From the NCBI GenBank assembly GCA_038025085.1, contig CM076151.1, positions 12,250,501 to 12,314,500 of the forward strand: a stretch of DNA of 64,000 bases, read 5' to 3'. Position 1 is the stretch's first letter. Each line of letters opens with the position of its first letter. The translations under genes and the position numbers were made by a program. This DNA is from Tetragonia tetragonoides (Eukaryota > Streptophyta > Magnoliopsida > Caryophyllales > Aizoaceae). The notes beneath the pieces are model-generated. The model searched no databases. It saw only the letters and a list, made by a program, of their open reading frames with translations, and was not told where the DNA came from. Positions 11,416-24,600 of the stretch are shown one piece after another.

Positions 11416-14400
11416 AAGTAAGTATTTTATGGTTTCTAATGGTCGATTTAAAGTATTATCGTCTGCCTTGGGTCTCATTAGTATAAACTATAAAGTCCCC
11501 TTCTGGATTATTAAATTGGTTAATAATTATCCTAAGCTATCCTGTTTATGGCTTCATTTGGTGCATATTGAAAACGATGATATATTTTATGGTTTTGAAA
11601 GAAGGGTTTTATTGTGAATTTACTTATGAGCATTTGTTAATTATACGATATGGTGATCAAACCAACAGAGAACGAAAATGTGTTTAAAAGCTCTTATACA
11701 TTCATAAATTTCAGTGCCTTAATCAGTAAAATATGTTATGAATTTGAAGCTGCATTTACTTGAGATTTCCAGCAACAAAAATTATTCCAAAGATGCACCT
11801 TTTCAAACCCCTCTCCCCCTTTCACCATCCCAGTTGGGGTAGTTTATCTCTCACAAGAACTATGAGAGAGCAATGGGGGGTAAAACCGCGTACATCTTAA
11901 CGTCGATGAACAAAGGTAGCAGGGTGATCACACTGGGTGGTGCTTGTTGCTGTTATTGTTGTTGTTTACACATACCCCACGCAAAACAGATTGATTTTGT
12001 TATGTTATGAATGATGAATTTAAGCTCTTTCTAGAACCATGAAACTCAAAGCCTTGGATTTGGCATTGTGCAGATCTGGGTTTGTTTGGTTTTCTTCATA
12101 TTATATGCAAGGAAAATGCTCCCAAATCCAGGAAAGGCTGAAAGCATGGTTTAAGATGCATGTCTCTCGAGGCATTATGTGACCCGAGAGCTTTCTTTTC
12201 AGATACTGAGATACAGGGTCAGTTCAAAGAGTATGTTGAGCTTTTGCTTGCCAATTTGGTATTGGATTCGTCTTGTGGATTAGCCCCAATCACTCATCAT
12301 GCATTATGTGATAAACTTATTTGAGGAGAGCTCGAATTTGACATGTGCTTACGCTTAAAAGGTGATATTTCCACAGAATATTCTAAATGTTCAGTTTGGC
12401 GATTTTCATTAGTCATACACTCATGTTACTTATATCATGAACTTGACGTGTGCTTAGTCTGCCCAATAAGGCAATAACCTTTTAAAGGAACTACCACACT
12501 AGTATCCTGTATGTATTTGGCCTACAGATTCATGTTCCACCATTAAGCTAAGGAATTTTAGTTGCTTTAGTAATTTGTCAATTTCAAATATAACTTTAAT
12601 ATGCTTGCAGAAGTTGCTTTGCTGCAATTCCATGTCAGCCAATTGTACAGGTTCATTTTTGGCTTCATTTTGCTGAGCCGTTATCTCCTTGTGTTTTAGG
12701 GGGAGGGGGATAATTTTCTTGTTGAATGTCTGGTTGCTATTTTCTAGCAATTTACTATGGAATACTAATGTTAGTCTATATTCACAGTATTACTCTGTCT
12801 TGGTTGCCAACCAATATCAGTTCCTTCACTAAGCTGCAAGAGCTGTTCCAATTTACCCTTCTGTGAAGTTACTATGTTGTTTTGTATTGGTAGATACTAG
12901 ATACATACCATTTATGTGTGTTTCCCCTCTCAGCTCCTAAGTATTGTTCTCTTACATCTGGAGAGTGTTGTGTCATACTAAACCATATATTACTGTCTTT
13001 CGTGTACCCTTTTGATTGTCTGACCCCCTTTATGGTCTTTCTTAATTTGCTTTCATAGTTCAAAAACTTGATTATTAGTTCCACTTTTGTGGACGACAAT
13101 GCTTTCGCCTTGTCAAAAGGCAATGAATACCAATCATTCATGTAAATGTGTGAAAAACTAGTGCTGAAAAGAAAGGGATCGGTGGTTTTGTGAACTTGCA
13201 TAAACCACTTTTTGTTGCAAATTTTGTTGATTCTTCGTAACTATTAGAAGTATGTGACTATGTGTCAATTGCTACCATTTCCAGCTGATTTTTCTGATGT
13301 TGCCAACTCTTTGTCATGACATACTTTGCAGAATTTAGCACTAGGTCTCATGTCATTGCATAATTGGTTGGTGACTTCATGTTTGTAAGATTATGTTTAT
13401 GGGCATCAGGCATGCATCACCACTTGGACTACCTTATCTCTCACTAGTTTGATGATATGATATTGGTTATACTTGATCCATTATGATAAGATAAAGCTTA
13501 GAGTTAAGTTGTACTAGTGCCAACACAGAAGGGTTGTTCCAGTCATAGCCCATGTATCCCATCACACAAAGTTACAATCAATCTAAATTATCATCCTGTC
13601 TGATTGAATCATTTGATTGTTAAAGATCGTTGACCCGTGTCAGAAGATTGACATGGTGCCTTTACATCTTAGGATATGGAGAAGCCTATTTTGCTATGGG
13701 AAAATTGTTGTTGCTGGAAGAAAATGCTCCATTCTTGCAACCAAGTGTATGGAATTGGTAGGCTGACTGATAATTCAATTTGAGCGGGTAAGGTGAACAA
13801 GAGGTTGGACGGCTCAAATAGTTGAAAATGATGTCAAAAACTGGGTTAAAAACTTAAAGGACCACTTCCTTTTTGTTAGTCTGCACTGTTGCATCAACCT
13901 TTTTGCAGTTTCGGCAGTCTCCAGGAAGCTCTCATTCTGGATAATTTAATCACTTATGTACCTAATCTTATGTTTCTATTGATTGTATTCTTATAATTGA
14001 TAAATTAATATGAAAAGAAACAATATGCACTATGCTTTCGGCAAATTAATTGCTGGTTAATGGTTTTTTAAATACTAATCTAATGTATTTACAAACCTAC
14101 TATATTTTGGATTGATCTTCTTGTCTATCTCTAAATGACACATTGAAGCCCCTTTATGGGTATTTGGGGTTATTCATGGCTTCAAACAGTTTTTTGTTAT
14201 GATAGAATATACCCCATGCTGCCTTTGCTTAGTGAGGAATGATCCAACTGGCGTTAGATGGTTCTTGCATGCATGTTGTTGGGTTAATAATCTAATTTAC
14301 AAGTAATCTTCATGGCACTTAAGTGATGAAGGTATAGACTGCTCTGGCAACATTTGCCTTGTCGGGAACTTGTGTGCATCTCTCCATTAACTTTCAATTA

Positions 14401-14987
14401 CTTCCAGTAATGCAAACTGTAGCTTCTTCATGGCACTGTAGTTTCTGAAGTTGAGTTTTTTGTGCTTAATACTTCGGCTATCTGGAGGATAACTGGATAA
14501 GTTATGTTTTCTTTGAGGATGATTACCGTGGGTGTGTAAAAGATAAGTCCTGTCTGCACAATGCAGTGGTTTGGATTGCTGATATACTGCCACTGAATTA
14601 CTGCTGGACTAAATTTGTTTATTTTTAACTACCATTTCAGCATTTTCTATCAAGCCCCCATTAGTTGGTACTCCGTATTTTCTAATAATGTCCTTTCAAG
14701 GTACTAGTCCGTTACGTCAGGCGGTTAATATTTTGATTACTTTTGGCAGTTGGGTTTTGGAAATTTAGGCTTTAGTACTTTTTGTTTGTCGATTTTAGTA
14801 TGTTGACATTGTTGCATTTCTGTACCTAAACTACTATATGCTGCTCTTTTTATATCCTCTTCCATCTTTCTATTTCAATGATAAACTCTTGTAGATTCTG
14901 TGTTTCCTAGTAAAGGAAAACTTTCTTTTCAAGGCTGCCCCAGTTTTAGTTGTTGACTGACATTCCCTATATTGTTTCTGGGAATAG
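11416..14987 (+). other. Probable 5'-leader intron of the DUF21-CBS gene
   Basis: A purine-rich stretch (11340-11380) suggests a transcribed leader. It is followed by the strong donor ACAA|GTAAGTA at about 11415. The coding ATG at 14988 directly follows an acceptor AG. This implies a 3.6 kb intron in the 5' UTR. No transcript evidence is available, and no gene was found inside. Confidence 0.45.
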
Positions 14988-17257
14988 ATGGCAGCTAATG
15001 ATGTACCATGTTGTCAACCCATGTTTTGGGTTTATCTAATCATATGTGTCGCTCTTGTGTGTTTCGCTGGTCTTATGTCAGGTCTTACCTTAGGACTCAT
15101 GTCTCTCAGCTTAGTTGATCTCGAGGTCCTTGCAAAGTCTGGTCAGCCCAAGGACAGGAGAAACGCAGGTTGATGTCTTATATTATGCTATTCTTTCGTA
15201 TGTATTCTGAGATGTCATGTACAAAAGATATGCTCTTTCTCATACTCTTGTTCATCCTGGTCACAGAGAAGATTTTGCCCCTTGTTAAAAACCAGCACTT
15301 ACTACTCTGTACCCTTCTCATATGCAACGCCATGGCAATGGAGGTAAGGTGATGTCTCTACATTTTTGAAGTTCTTATTGTCCCTTTAATTGCTTACATG
15401 ATCATTATCTTTGTTCTCCAGGCTTTGCCAATTTTCCTTGATGCCCTTCTTCCGGCCTGGGCTTCTATATTGATATCCGTCACACTCATACTTGCATTTG
15501 GCGAGGTACTTAAAAGTACATGTTCAGAATAATAAATATCATTTGTGACTGCTGAAGGAGTAGTTCTTGTTTTTTTGTTGTTACCATTGCCCCTCAGCCG
15601 TTGGTTATAAAAAAAGTATATTGATGATTGTTGTATTGCAGATAATTCCGCAAGCTGTGTGCTCTCAGTATGGATTGAGTGTGGGTGCGAAACTTGCTGT
15701 GTTAGTGCGTATACTTGTCATTGTTCTGCTGCCCCTTTCTTATCCAATTAGTAAGGTAGGCTTTTTTCTGGATATAAGCGACCACTAAGTGGGGAAAAGG
15801 AAAATAGACAAGGAAAAAAAGCGTAATTAGCAGTCTCTTATCTATCATGGTTTAGCACCTGTTGGGAAAAATAAAAATAATGTATTATGGTAATTCTTCT
15901 TGGTATAGAGTATTACAAGATGTTAGGGATGCATGAGAGAGTATGCTGTCTCTGTGACTTTGTTATTAACTATGTTTAGTATTTTCAATAAGGGCAGCTT
16001 TTGGACTGGCTGCTTGGAAAAGGACACAATGCTCTGCTAAAACGGTCGGAGTTGAAAACTTTCGTGGACCTCCATGCCAATGAGGTTAGTGGTGTAATGT
16101 TTAAAATTTGATATAATGATTTTAGGAAGAAGATGTTATCTGCTGTAAATTTCCAACATGACAAAAGTTGTAAGTGTCCTTACTGGAAGTATTTCATCAC
16201 ATTAGGCAGGCAAAGGTGGAGAGCTAACCCATGACGAAACTACTATCATTGGTGGAGCTTTGGAATTAACAGAGAAAACTGCCAAGGATGCGATGACTCC
16301 TATGTCTAAAGTATTTTCCCTTGATATAGATGCTAAACTTGACAAGTAAGCTTCTCATCTGCTTACTGTGGTTTTTCATGGTGTTTGTTCCTTTAGCATC
16401 TGATCATTGAATTTTTATTTTCAGGGTTACAATAGATATGATAATGAGGAAGGGGCATAGTCGAGTTCCTATCTATTCTGGCAGCCCAACCAATATAATA
16501 GGTCTTATTTTGGTATGGAAGTAGGATTTAGATTAATGTTATTCATTCATGAACAACATTTTGGAAGCCCTACATCTTTTGTGCAATGTTATACTACACA
16601 TTTAATTATAATTTGCACATACAATACAATGTGGCTTTGTTCAAGCAGTTTTGTGACAAGTAATCTTTAACTTTTCTTAACTTCTTTTTTCCGGGCATAT
16701 AACTCAATTACAGGTTAAAAACTTGATTGCTTGTCACCCACGAGATGAAATCCCAGTCAGAAATTTCACTATTCGAAAGATTCCCAGGTTGGAGAGACTA
16801 GCTGTCAAAAGCATATGCACATAATGTTTATAGTCATCCTCTTTGTAGCTGAGTAACGCCTGTTTAACTGTTACAGATTCTATGATTACTTGCCGCTATA
16901 TGATATACTGAACCTGTTTCAAAAGGGTAACAGTCATATGGGTATAGTTGTGAAGAGGAAACGAGATTTAAAGGGTACTTCGGATACTACATCCAATCCT
17001 TCCCTGTCTGTGGTGAAGACGACTATGATACACCAATCCGAACAACCAGATAAGAAAGGTATAGTTAAAATTGGGATTTTGTATGAGTCTGAAAGTGCTT
17101 GCTGCAACTTTACACTCCCTTTATATACTTAAAAATATTACTCAATATTTCCAATACTTTCGAAAACAATCTCTCTTCTAGGCGACTAGTTAGGGGCAAG
17201 GTTGCGTACATCTGAACCTCCTCAGACCCCGCCCTAGGCGGGATACTTACTGGGTTC

Positions 17258-17315
<58 letters not shown>

Positions 17316-18559
17316 ACTCTATTTCCAATATTTGTAAGCTAGTTTGACCATCATAGGGAGTATACTTCTGTCAAGACATATGACTTTACCGTGATAACAT
17401 GGAAATTCCTAGGGACAAATGATCAGCATGTTAGAAAAGAGCAAATGAAATCTGCAAGAAACACATCGATTGTGCATTCAACTGAAACTGGTCATCATTG
17501 TATTTCGATGACCGATGCCCTGGAGCTCGGAAAAAATAAACACTTTGGAGATGCATATATTATACAGGCAGCTGATCTGGATTCTTTTCCAGATCCCAAT
17601 GAAGAAGCTATTGGTATAATCACTATGGAGGATGTTATGGAGGAACTCTTACAGGTAATTTGAATTACCCCAATATATCCCCTTTTTCTTTCTTGGTTTT
17701 GTTCGTGTGCATGTCTCTATCAAGCTGGAAGTAAAAATTTGTGATATTGGTGTACAGCATGTCTTAAAACTGACTAAACCCATCTTCTAATCCTTTCATT
17801 CTGCTTTTGTGACCCAATGCAAGTTATGATGAGACAGAACTCCTGTAATCTGTAAAAATATTTTGCCCATCAAGCTATGGTTTTTGATGATTTCCACTTG
17901 CAACAAATACTATAAGTATTTAGCATTTGAACATATTTCATGATTCTGCTTCATACCTTTCAAAATGCTTGCATTACTGTCACCATGTTAGGAGTATCAT
18001 CAAACTCTTGTGTAGCATGCAACTGAGGTTAATGTTCTGCCATTTTTTTCTTCACAATCTACTGAATTTACTTCTTTTTTATGATATCTTGTGCATTGCA
18101 GGAAGAAATATATGATGAAACCGACGAGTATGTTGATGTTCACAACAAGTAAGCACTAAGCCGTAGCTTAGCTTCTTACAAAATTGTTTTTACCAAATGA
18201 ACTTAACGCATAATAGGTCTTTCTCGTCTCCTTGTCTTAACATAGCTCATTGTGGCCTCAATTATGTCAGGATCAAAATAAATATGCTACCTATTATAAG
18301 ATCATCTCCGAGATCTTCAGTTTCTCATCCAAATCGGAGGACCCCTGTTGCATCACCGCTTTCCTCGCCCCTCAACACTCCAATACTGCAGTCACCAACA
18401 CGAGCATTTGTGCCATCACCTCTACTTAGACCCACTCTGCTGAGTTCTCCTATACGATCGAGACTTGCTTCTCCCACAACATATTCAGGTCCCATGCATC
18501 GTTCACCAGTGAAGCAGGGTCTCTCATATGAGAAGCTACAGCAGCCTGGACATTCATAG
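14988..18559 (+). CDS. CBSDUF5: DUF21 (CNNM)/CBS-domain membrane protein, CBSDUF5 type, 534 aa
   Basis: Exons: 14988-15168, 15267-15343, 15422-15505, 15642-15755, 15998-16084, 16206-16345, 16425-16512, 16714-16787, 16877-17058, 17413-17654, 18102-18148 and 18271-18559. They join in frame to 1605 bp. The N-terminal DUF21 region has hydrophobic segments (from [20 protein letters not shown] in exon 1; [19 protein letters not shown] in exon 3; a further segment in exon 4). A soluble part follows with the signature [19 protein letters not shown] and DAMTP, then the CBS motifs [11 protein letters not shown] and [14 protein letters not shown]. The tail is Ser/Pro-rich. Relatives of the CNNM/CorC type are linked to Mg2+ or other ion transport; the role of plant members is poorly known. 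The start choice fits the exon context. I recall At5g52790 as the closest relative, so the name is tentative. Confidence 0.92.
17190..17314 (+). mobile_element. SINE 3' end with (TTG)19 tail in CBSDUF5 intron 9
   Basis: GGGGCAAGGTTGCGTACATC, CCTCCTCAGACCCCGCC and TACTGGGTTC lead into 19 uninterrupted TTG units (17258-17314). This is the 3' end expected for Au/TS-type plant SINEs. The 5' tRNA-like half is missing or unrecognisable. The long pure tail is also a microsatellite likely to vary in length. Confidence 0.75.
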
Positions 18560-19070
18560 TGTCAATCAGAACATGTCTCAATATGTATTGAAGAATTCAG
18601 AATACCGATCCATTTAGATATACAATAATGTATATGTTCTTGAACTTCCAATAATCAGCATTTCCCAATTATCTCATATATTGGCACTGGTAAGGTGTTT
18701 TTGAGTACGGAATCTTTTGTGTTTGCAACACCACATCATCGATATTACATTATAGAGACAGACTTTCTATAATTACAGGGCTATCTTTTGTCCGCGTTCT
18801 CGTATCCATGCTACCTTGGTTATAACTTATAATAATGAACCAATGAACCATGAACATAAAGGGGGGTTGTTGGTGAGGTCTGTGTAACATAAAGCAGAGC
18901 CAAGATAAGTGGTAAAAGGGTCGTACATAGCAGAGGCCAAGGTGGCTTTTGCTGGGCTCCAAATGCTGCTGCAAATTGCAATGCGATACTTCCGAGTTGC
19001 GTAATGCGACTGTAGTCGAATAAAAGTATGGGGTACATATATAAACTATTGCAAATATTTAACAAACCAA

Positions 19071-19138
19071 GCTGCAGTAGCACACCGGTTAAATCACACA
19101 TTGAGTAATGATTCCAGGTTCAAATCCTGGCTGCAGCA
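19071..19138 (+). ncRNA. tRNA-like Pol III unit, copy 1
   Basis: It has a perfect 7-bp terminal stem GCTGCAG/CTGCAGC, an A-box-like TAGCACACCGGTT, and a perfect T-arm CCAGG-TTCAAAT-CCTGG. One discriminator A and then T-runs (possible Pol III terminators) follow. At 68 nt it is short, and I cannot fold normal D and anticodon arms. It could be a decayed tRNA, a tRNA-derived SINE head or a tRNA-like RNA. Confidence 0.6.
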
Positions 19139-19406
19139 AAAATTTTTATTTTTAAGAATTAGTGTTTTCTTGCCTTTTCTCTCTTTTTTTTTTTCTTTTC
19201 TCTTTTTTTCCTGTTTTCTTTTTCTGCAGCAAATCGCAATGCCTTTGTTCTGGAAACTGATTCATTTTCAATTGATTAATATATTATGATCAATATTCAA
19301 GCGGATGGAGTTCTCAAAGTCCTACATGGGGAAACTTGCGGATGTAGTCGAAATAATAAAAACATATGGTACATATATTAAGTGTTGCAAATACTTAACA
19401 AGTTAA

Positions 19407-19470
19407 GCTACAGTAGCACAATGGTTAAATCTATGTATTGAGATTCCAGGTTCAAATCCTGGCTGTAGCA
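19407..19470 (+). ncRNA. tRNA-like Pol III unit, copy 2
   Basis: This is a relative of 19071-19138 with a similar upstream flank (gcaaatacttaacaa). The terminal stem is GCTACAG/CTGTAGC, the A-box-like part is TAGCACAATGGTT, and the T-arm CCAGG-TTCAAAT-CCTGG is unchanged. A TTTTT run follows. The stem change relative to copy 1 is paired. The central part is 4 nt shorter than in copy 1. Confidence 0.6.
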
Positions 19471-19641
19471 AATTTTTGGTTTTGAGAGTTAGTGCTTCCT
19501 TGACTTTCCCTTTTTCCCTTATTATTATTTTATTCTTTTTTATCTCTCCAACTTTTCTCGTATTTTATCCCTTTATGGATCGATCCGATACGAATAATAT
19601 TAGTCCTAAACTCCTAACTCAAAGATATAGGGTATCTACAA

Positions 19642-19673
19642 ATTGAGATTCCAAGTTCAAATTTTAAGTGTAG
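19642..19673 (+). pseudogene. Decayed third tRNA-like unit
   Basis: ATTGAGATTCCAAGTTCAAA followed by TTTTAAGTGTAG aligns with the 3' half of copy 2 with several mismatches. The acceptor stem is lost. It shows that the unit was present at least three times in about 600 bp. Confidence 0.5.
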
Positions 19674-19873
19674 GGTAACTATTTTATTTATCATATGGCG
19701 CGCCTTGTAAGAATAGTTGGAGATTGCTCGCCTTTTATCCTTTTACTCCTAGTTTCGCCTACAACCAACACCATCCATTTCTTTCAGGATAAGCCTTCCC
19801 AACATTGCAAAACACACCAATATCCCTTAAATCTTGAACATAAAATATCAGTTAAAGAGATTAACAAACCATC

Positions 19874-20440
19874 ATGAACACTCTGATCACTATTCGTCAA
19901 CAACCTCTTAGAATTACAAATCCTTCTTCATGGCAGTATCAAAGAAGCAAACCACCACTCCACCCTACAACCATCAAAACCCTTCTTTCTCTCTCCTCGA
20001 ACTCTTGGGCGTTACATGCTCAAGACAAGGGATTTGGGGGCTCAGGAACAAACAGCAACCCAAGACAAGATGACAAAAAAGCAGTAAAAAAAGGCACAAG
20101 CAATGACAACAAAGACGACGACGATGATGACAAGATACCACAGGTTGTATTCGACAGGATGATAAGAAGAATCTTAGCTTATGTGGGATTGCCAATGGCA
20201 ACTGGAGTTGTTTTGCTTCAAGTCTTTGGGATATTGAAAGAGAAACATTTGTTGAATGTGCCCCTTTGGGTTCCATTTCTAACGACGTTTTTGACGTTTG
20301 GGAGCTCTGTTCTTGGGGTTGCTTATGGCTCTATTTCCACTAGTTGGGATGCTGAGAAAGAAGGCTCACTTCTTGGCTTTGATGAAGTAAAGCAGAATTG
20401 GAGTGATATGTGGAAAGAGGAAGATAATCAGTCCTCTTGA
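19874..20440 (+). CDS. PAM68L: PAM68-like thylakoid membrane protein, 188 aa
   Basis: This is a single-exon gene. Residues 1-50 are Ser/Thr-rich and low in acids, fitting a chloroplast transit peptide. A charged linker with DDDDDDK ends near residue 87. The DUF3464 core follows: VVFDRMIRRILAYVGLPMAT (about 91-110) with hydrophobic segments at about 100-121 and 131-152, then SWDAEKEGSLLGFDEV. PAM68 proteins help assemble thylakoid complexes: PAM68 acts on photosystem II, and the PAM68-like protein of Arabidopsis (At5g52780, as I recall) on the NDH complex. The gene stands alone, about 1.2 kb upstream of the convergent RVE6 gene. The start is the first ATG that gives a plausible transit peptide. 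Confidence 0.88.
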   Translation: MNTLITIRQQPLRITNPSSWQYQRSKPPLHPTTIKTLLSLSSNSWALHAQDKGFGGSGTNSNPRQDDKKAVKKGTSNDNKDDDDDDKIPQVVFDRMIRRILAYVGLPMATGVVLLQVFGILKEKHLLNVPLWVPFLTTFLTFGSSVLGVAYGSISTSWDAEKEGSLLGFDEVKQNWSDMWKEEDNQSS

Positions 20441-21616
20441 GCTCCTGTTTGTGGGAGTATATTATTGTAGATCAAGTTTTAGTTTTACAGTAGTTTGGTT
20501 TTGTAATATAAAAGGGTGCTTCAAATTCATTCTGTAAATGAAGGATCTACCAATAAGCTCAAGACAATTTTCAAATAGTTGGATGCATTCAAATTATCAG
20601 GGATGCAAAAAAAAAAAATGAACATAGGGACAAGTGAACTGTTCTTCTCAGTAAAAGTACTATTTGAACGATACAACCTTTTGCAACGGGTTACTTTAAT
20701 TCAAGATTTCCATTCTACATGGTTACGGTAAGAATGTTCTTTTCCATTGATTCTCGCTGATTCAGTAAGCTATATCTATGTGAGAATGAAAACCGTTTTG
20801 TTTTGGGGTGGGAGGACGGGGTTGGGGCGTCATCTCAATAGTTCATCACGAATGAGATGACTCGAGGGCAGTAGGGCACTCATGGAGAGCCTCGAAGAGT
20901 AACAGATCCAGAGATGCTTTCGTAAAATGAATCAGGTTGCTGATGGATTAGCTAAATTCTCCTTTAGTAATTGTAGATGGCACACTACTGAAGGCATGTG
21001 AACTGTAAACATTTCCTGTTTCAGTGCCTCCAATTTTGACAAAAGGAATAAAAAAAAGGGGGGGGGGGGGGTGTTAGCCTTGCTGCCTTGCACATCTAGG
21101 GTGGGATCGAATTACAGTGAAAAAGATTTTTCATAAGTTTATACAAGTACGCTTGTCGACCCGTTAATTCGGCACCCAAAAAAAACGCAGTATCAAGCCT
21201 AGCCCATGTCCAAGCCACACCCTATTTCATGAGCTCCCACTTTAATCACAGAAGTAATAGAAAGTTACACATAGAGTTTGTGATGCTATCAGTTGTCTGA
21301 TTGTCTCATCTGAAGTATCAATTAACAAGAGTACAGAACTAGTCATTCTACACGCTCAGATGTTGGAACCAAAAAACTCGCACTAATATACAGAGCCTCA
21401 TGTACACAACTACACGTATAACCTTCACTCACGAACTCGGAACTTTACAACCAGTAATACAGCTTAGGTATTGCTTTTTCAAATTTCTCCTATATACATG
21501 GGAACATCAGTGAGAAACCGAGAGCGCTAATATCATCTCAGTTCAGCAACTGAAAAGAGGGAAAATATGAGGGGGCACGGGGTTTCACCTAAGCAGCGCA
21601 GAGTATTGTCCACACA

Positions 21617-24600
21617 TCAATTGCCACAACAGATATTGCTTGTGCCACGCCCACAGGCCTTATCAGAATCGATATCATACGATGCAAGCAGCCTTCTCTG
21701 TCAACAAAGGGGAAAACAAAGGAACCCAGTCAAGATCCGAACATATATTGCAATAGTTCAATATAAGTCCTAACAATCAAATTTAGGTGTTGAAGTTATT
21801 CATCGGTGATCTATACTCGACTGTGCAGTTGAGAGATACGGAGTATCTTCCTATCAGTTAATACTGTCAATCGATATTGTTGCTAACAGGTCCTGCATCT
21901 CTAAGCATATTGTCCATAAACAAATATAAATATGGTAATCTACTTGGACTTTTTACCTATAAGGCTATAACATCATCACTCCGCCGTCCGCCCACCCCCA
22001 CCTATTCCCCGTCCCAAGTAAAAGGGATATAAAATCTTCAACAATGATGTCTTTATTCATCTTTTCTAGTTAACATGCAAAGCAGAGAGCAGTTCTTATT
22101 ATACAGAATTCCCTGACGAAACTCAATAGGATGCCAATTCTCACTTACATGATCCTCGAAATCAGGACTAGTCAAATTGATGGAGAGGTTTCTCATCAAC
22201 AGCAATACCTGAAAATTTGAAAGTGTTGAAGCTTTAATATCAATTCACCCATGATATCACAATGCCGAAAGCTCCAAAATAAAACATCATTATTCAAATT
22301 TCTGCACAAGCAACCTCCACGTAATACACACATGCAAGAAGTAGCTCAGGTTGCAAAAAGATGGTAATCTTTTCATGTGCCAAACATGTCATGGATGAGA
22401 AAGAGACGAACCATGCTTCAAGAGCCCAATTGTAGTGTATAATGGGGTACAAATTCCAATCATGAACATAGATTCAAAGGCCGATGAAAGATGACAAAAT
22501 ACCGTTTCAACATCAATTGGGTCCATCTTCTTAAGTTTCCGCAAGTGATCACCAGCTTCGGGATCAAAGACACTGCCGATGAAATTGTATACTTGAGCAA
22601 AATCTGGTAGAACTGCACCAAGGGGGGGAAGAGCATCAGTGACATGCCACGAAAATAACAACTAGCAAAGGCTTTAATAAAAGACAGGTTTTGTAAATTG
22701 AGCAACAAATAGCACCTTAGGTTAGGCCTATTTGTTTTTATTAAATTACTCACATTGGGAATGGGCACAAGGACTCTTAGCAATCTCTTAAGCATTCCTA
22801 GGTAGTCTAACTATCTAAACCTCGGAATCAAGAGACCATAAGCATGCAATAAAACATGTTTTAACTGCACACAAGTCAAAATTGGTGTTCATGGCATAGC
22901 ACCTACTCTGTTCAAAGTTTCAAATGGACGTCACCATTGCAACTTTTTCTATTGAAAGAAGTTCAGATACATATTCTACAGGCAGCTACAAGCATGATAA
23001 AATATCTTGCACTCGGTTCTATATTTCAAATGGTTAAAAGAAAAAAGGAGGAAAATTGTCTCAAGTAAGCTCTAGATAGTAATACTGACCAACAGTGAGT
23101 AATCAGACAAAAATCACCACAGGAGACAACTTATACAATTGTAGTTTGTAGACCAACCACAATGTTACCATTTAGAAGGGGGTCAAGAGAGAGAGAGTGA
23201 GTGCGTTTGACGCCATGGCATGGTTGTGGGAGGCGAGCCTTGCATTCCCATAGAGCAGCTCACTTGTGCACCTCAAACATAGACTTCCCTCCCTCCCTTC
23301 CTCATTTATTAACAAATTGTAGCAAATTGGGCCTTTATTATAGTAGGGGGGAAATATGGCCATCGCTAAACTTATATATAACTTTTACAAATTTGTACCA
23401 GTTGATAACGATGTTAGCGCCTGATTCATGTTCTCAGTCCTTCCTCTTTAATGCGTCAGGGGCTCAAGTATTATGGGAAAAGAGCAAAGGTTGACTCTAT
23501 TCTTGCCCCCCATCTTAACAGCATCATTGTTGTTGCTTAACATCAACCATGAATGATTTGGGTGCTCAGTGCTAAAACAATAATTTTCCCTAACCCTAGT
23601 AAAAAGCACATGTCATGGAAACATGTACCTAAGATAAAAGTAATAAAAAAAAATAATAATAAAAGTTAATCTATGGCAAACAATCCCACATTTGTCCATG
23701 CCATAATGGCATATCTATGCCCATTAGCCAACGTGAAAAAAATACATGAATTAGGTATGTATACTAGCTATGAACACCTCCGATAGGTGTTGTATCACAT
23801 GTCAGACACACGGACACAACACAACACTGAAACATGCAACCTATGCTTTTTATCTCTACATATTGCTCTTACCCATGTCTCTGCTAACAACGTACATGAC
23901 CACAGAAATAAGCCTTTACGCTTGTCCAGCCAACAATTAATTCACATAGAATAGATATTCAAGTCAATGCAAAAGCTCACCTCTTAGTGGGGGTCCATGG
24001 TTCAGTGGTTCATTCATTTCAGCAGTAGTTCGTCCCACTGCAGTGCTCTCAGTACTACTGGAACAGTTATTGGCATTTGGTGGCTGTGTGGATCTCATCT
24101 CACCTAATCAAAGAATATGTCCCACGAGGTCAAAAACCTAACTAGCAGAGTTGCCAAAACCAGTATATAGAACTATATATTACATGTAAGAACATAGCAA
24201 ACAGACCTTTTGTCACATCTGATACACCAACTGTTTGCGAGCTAGCAACCAAAGGAGAAACTGCATTGTTATTAGGATATCTGGGTGTTGATGAATCTGG
24301 TTTTGGAAGTCCAGGTTCAAGTAAAAGAGAAGACGGCTGGAAAGAGCCAGCTGCTTGCGAGAGTGACGTAGCTGTCAAAAAGATCATGGATGAGTTAGCT
24401 TACATAAAGTCATCTGATGCAAATTATGCATACAAAATAGTACATGAGCTGACCATTTTTAGGAGCTTTCTGTGGATATGGATGGGCAGCTTTCCTTTTT
24501 GGCCGAGGAGGGGGCAGATGCTCATTGGTGCCTTTTTTTGGACCTTTAGAAAATACTTCTGAGCATGACTGCGTATCTGCACAAGTTACTATTAGTCTTC

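Noticed and set aside
17110..17328. Minus-strand frame with a run of Asn
   Set aside because: It is only the translation of the (TTG)n SINE tail.
19071..19470. Functional tRNA genes
   Set aside because: The acceptor stem and T-arm are good, but the total length (64-68 nt) is short and no normal anticodon arm can be drawn, so I call them tRNA-like only.
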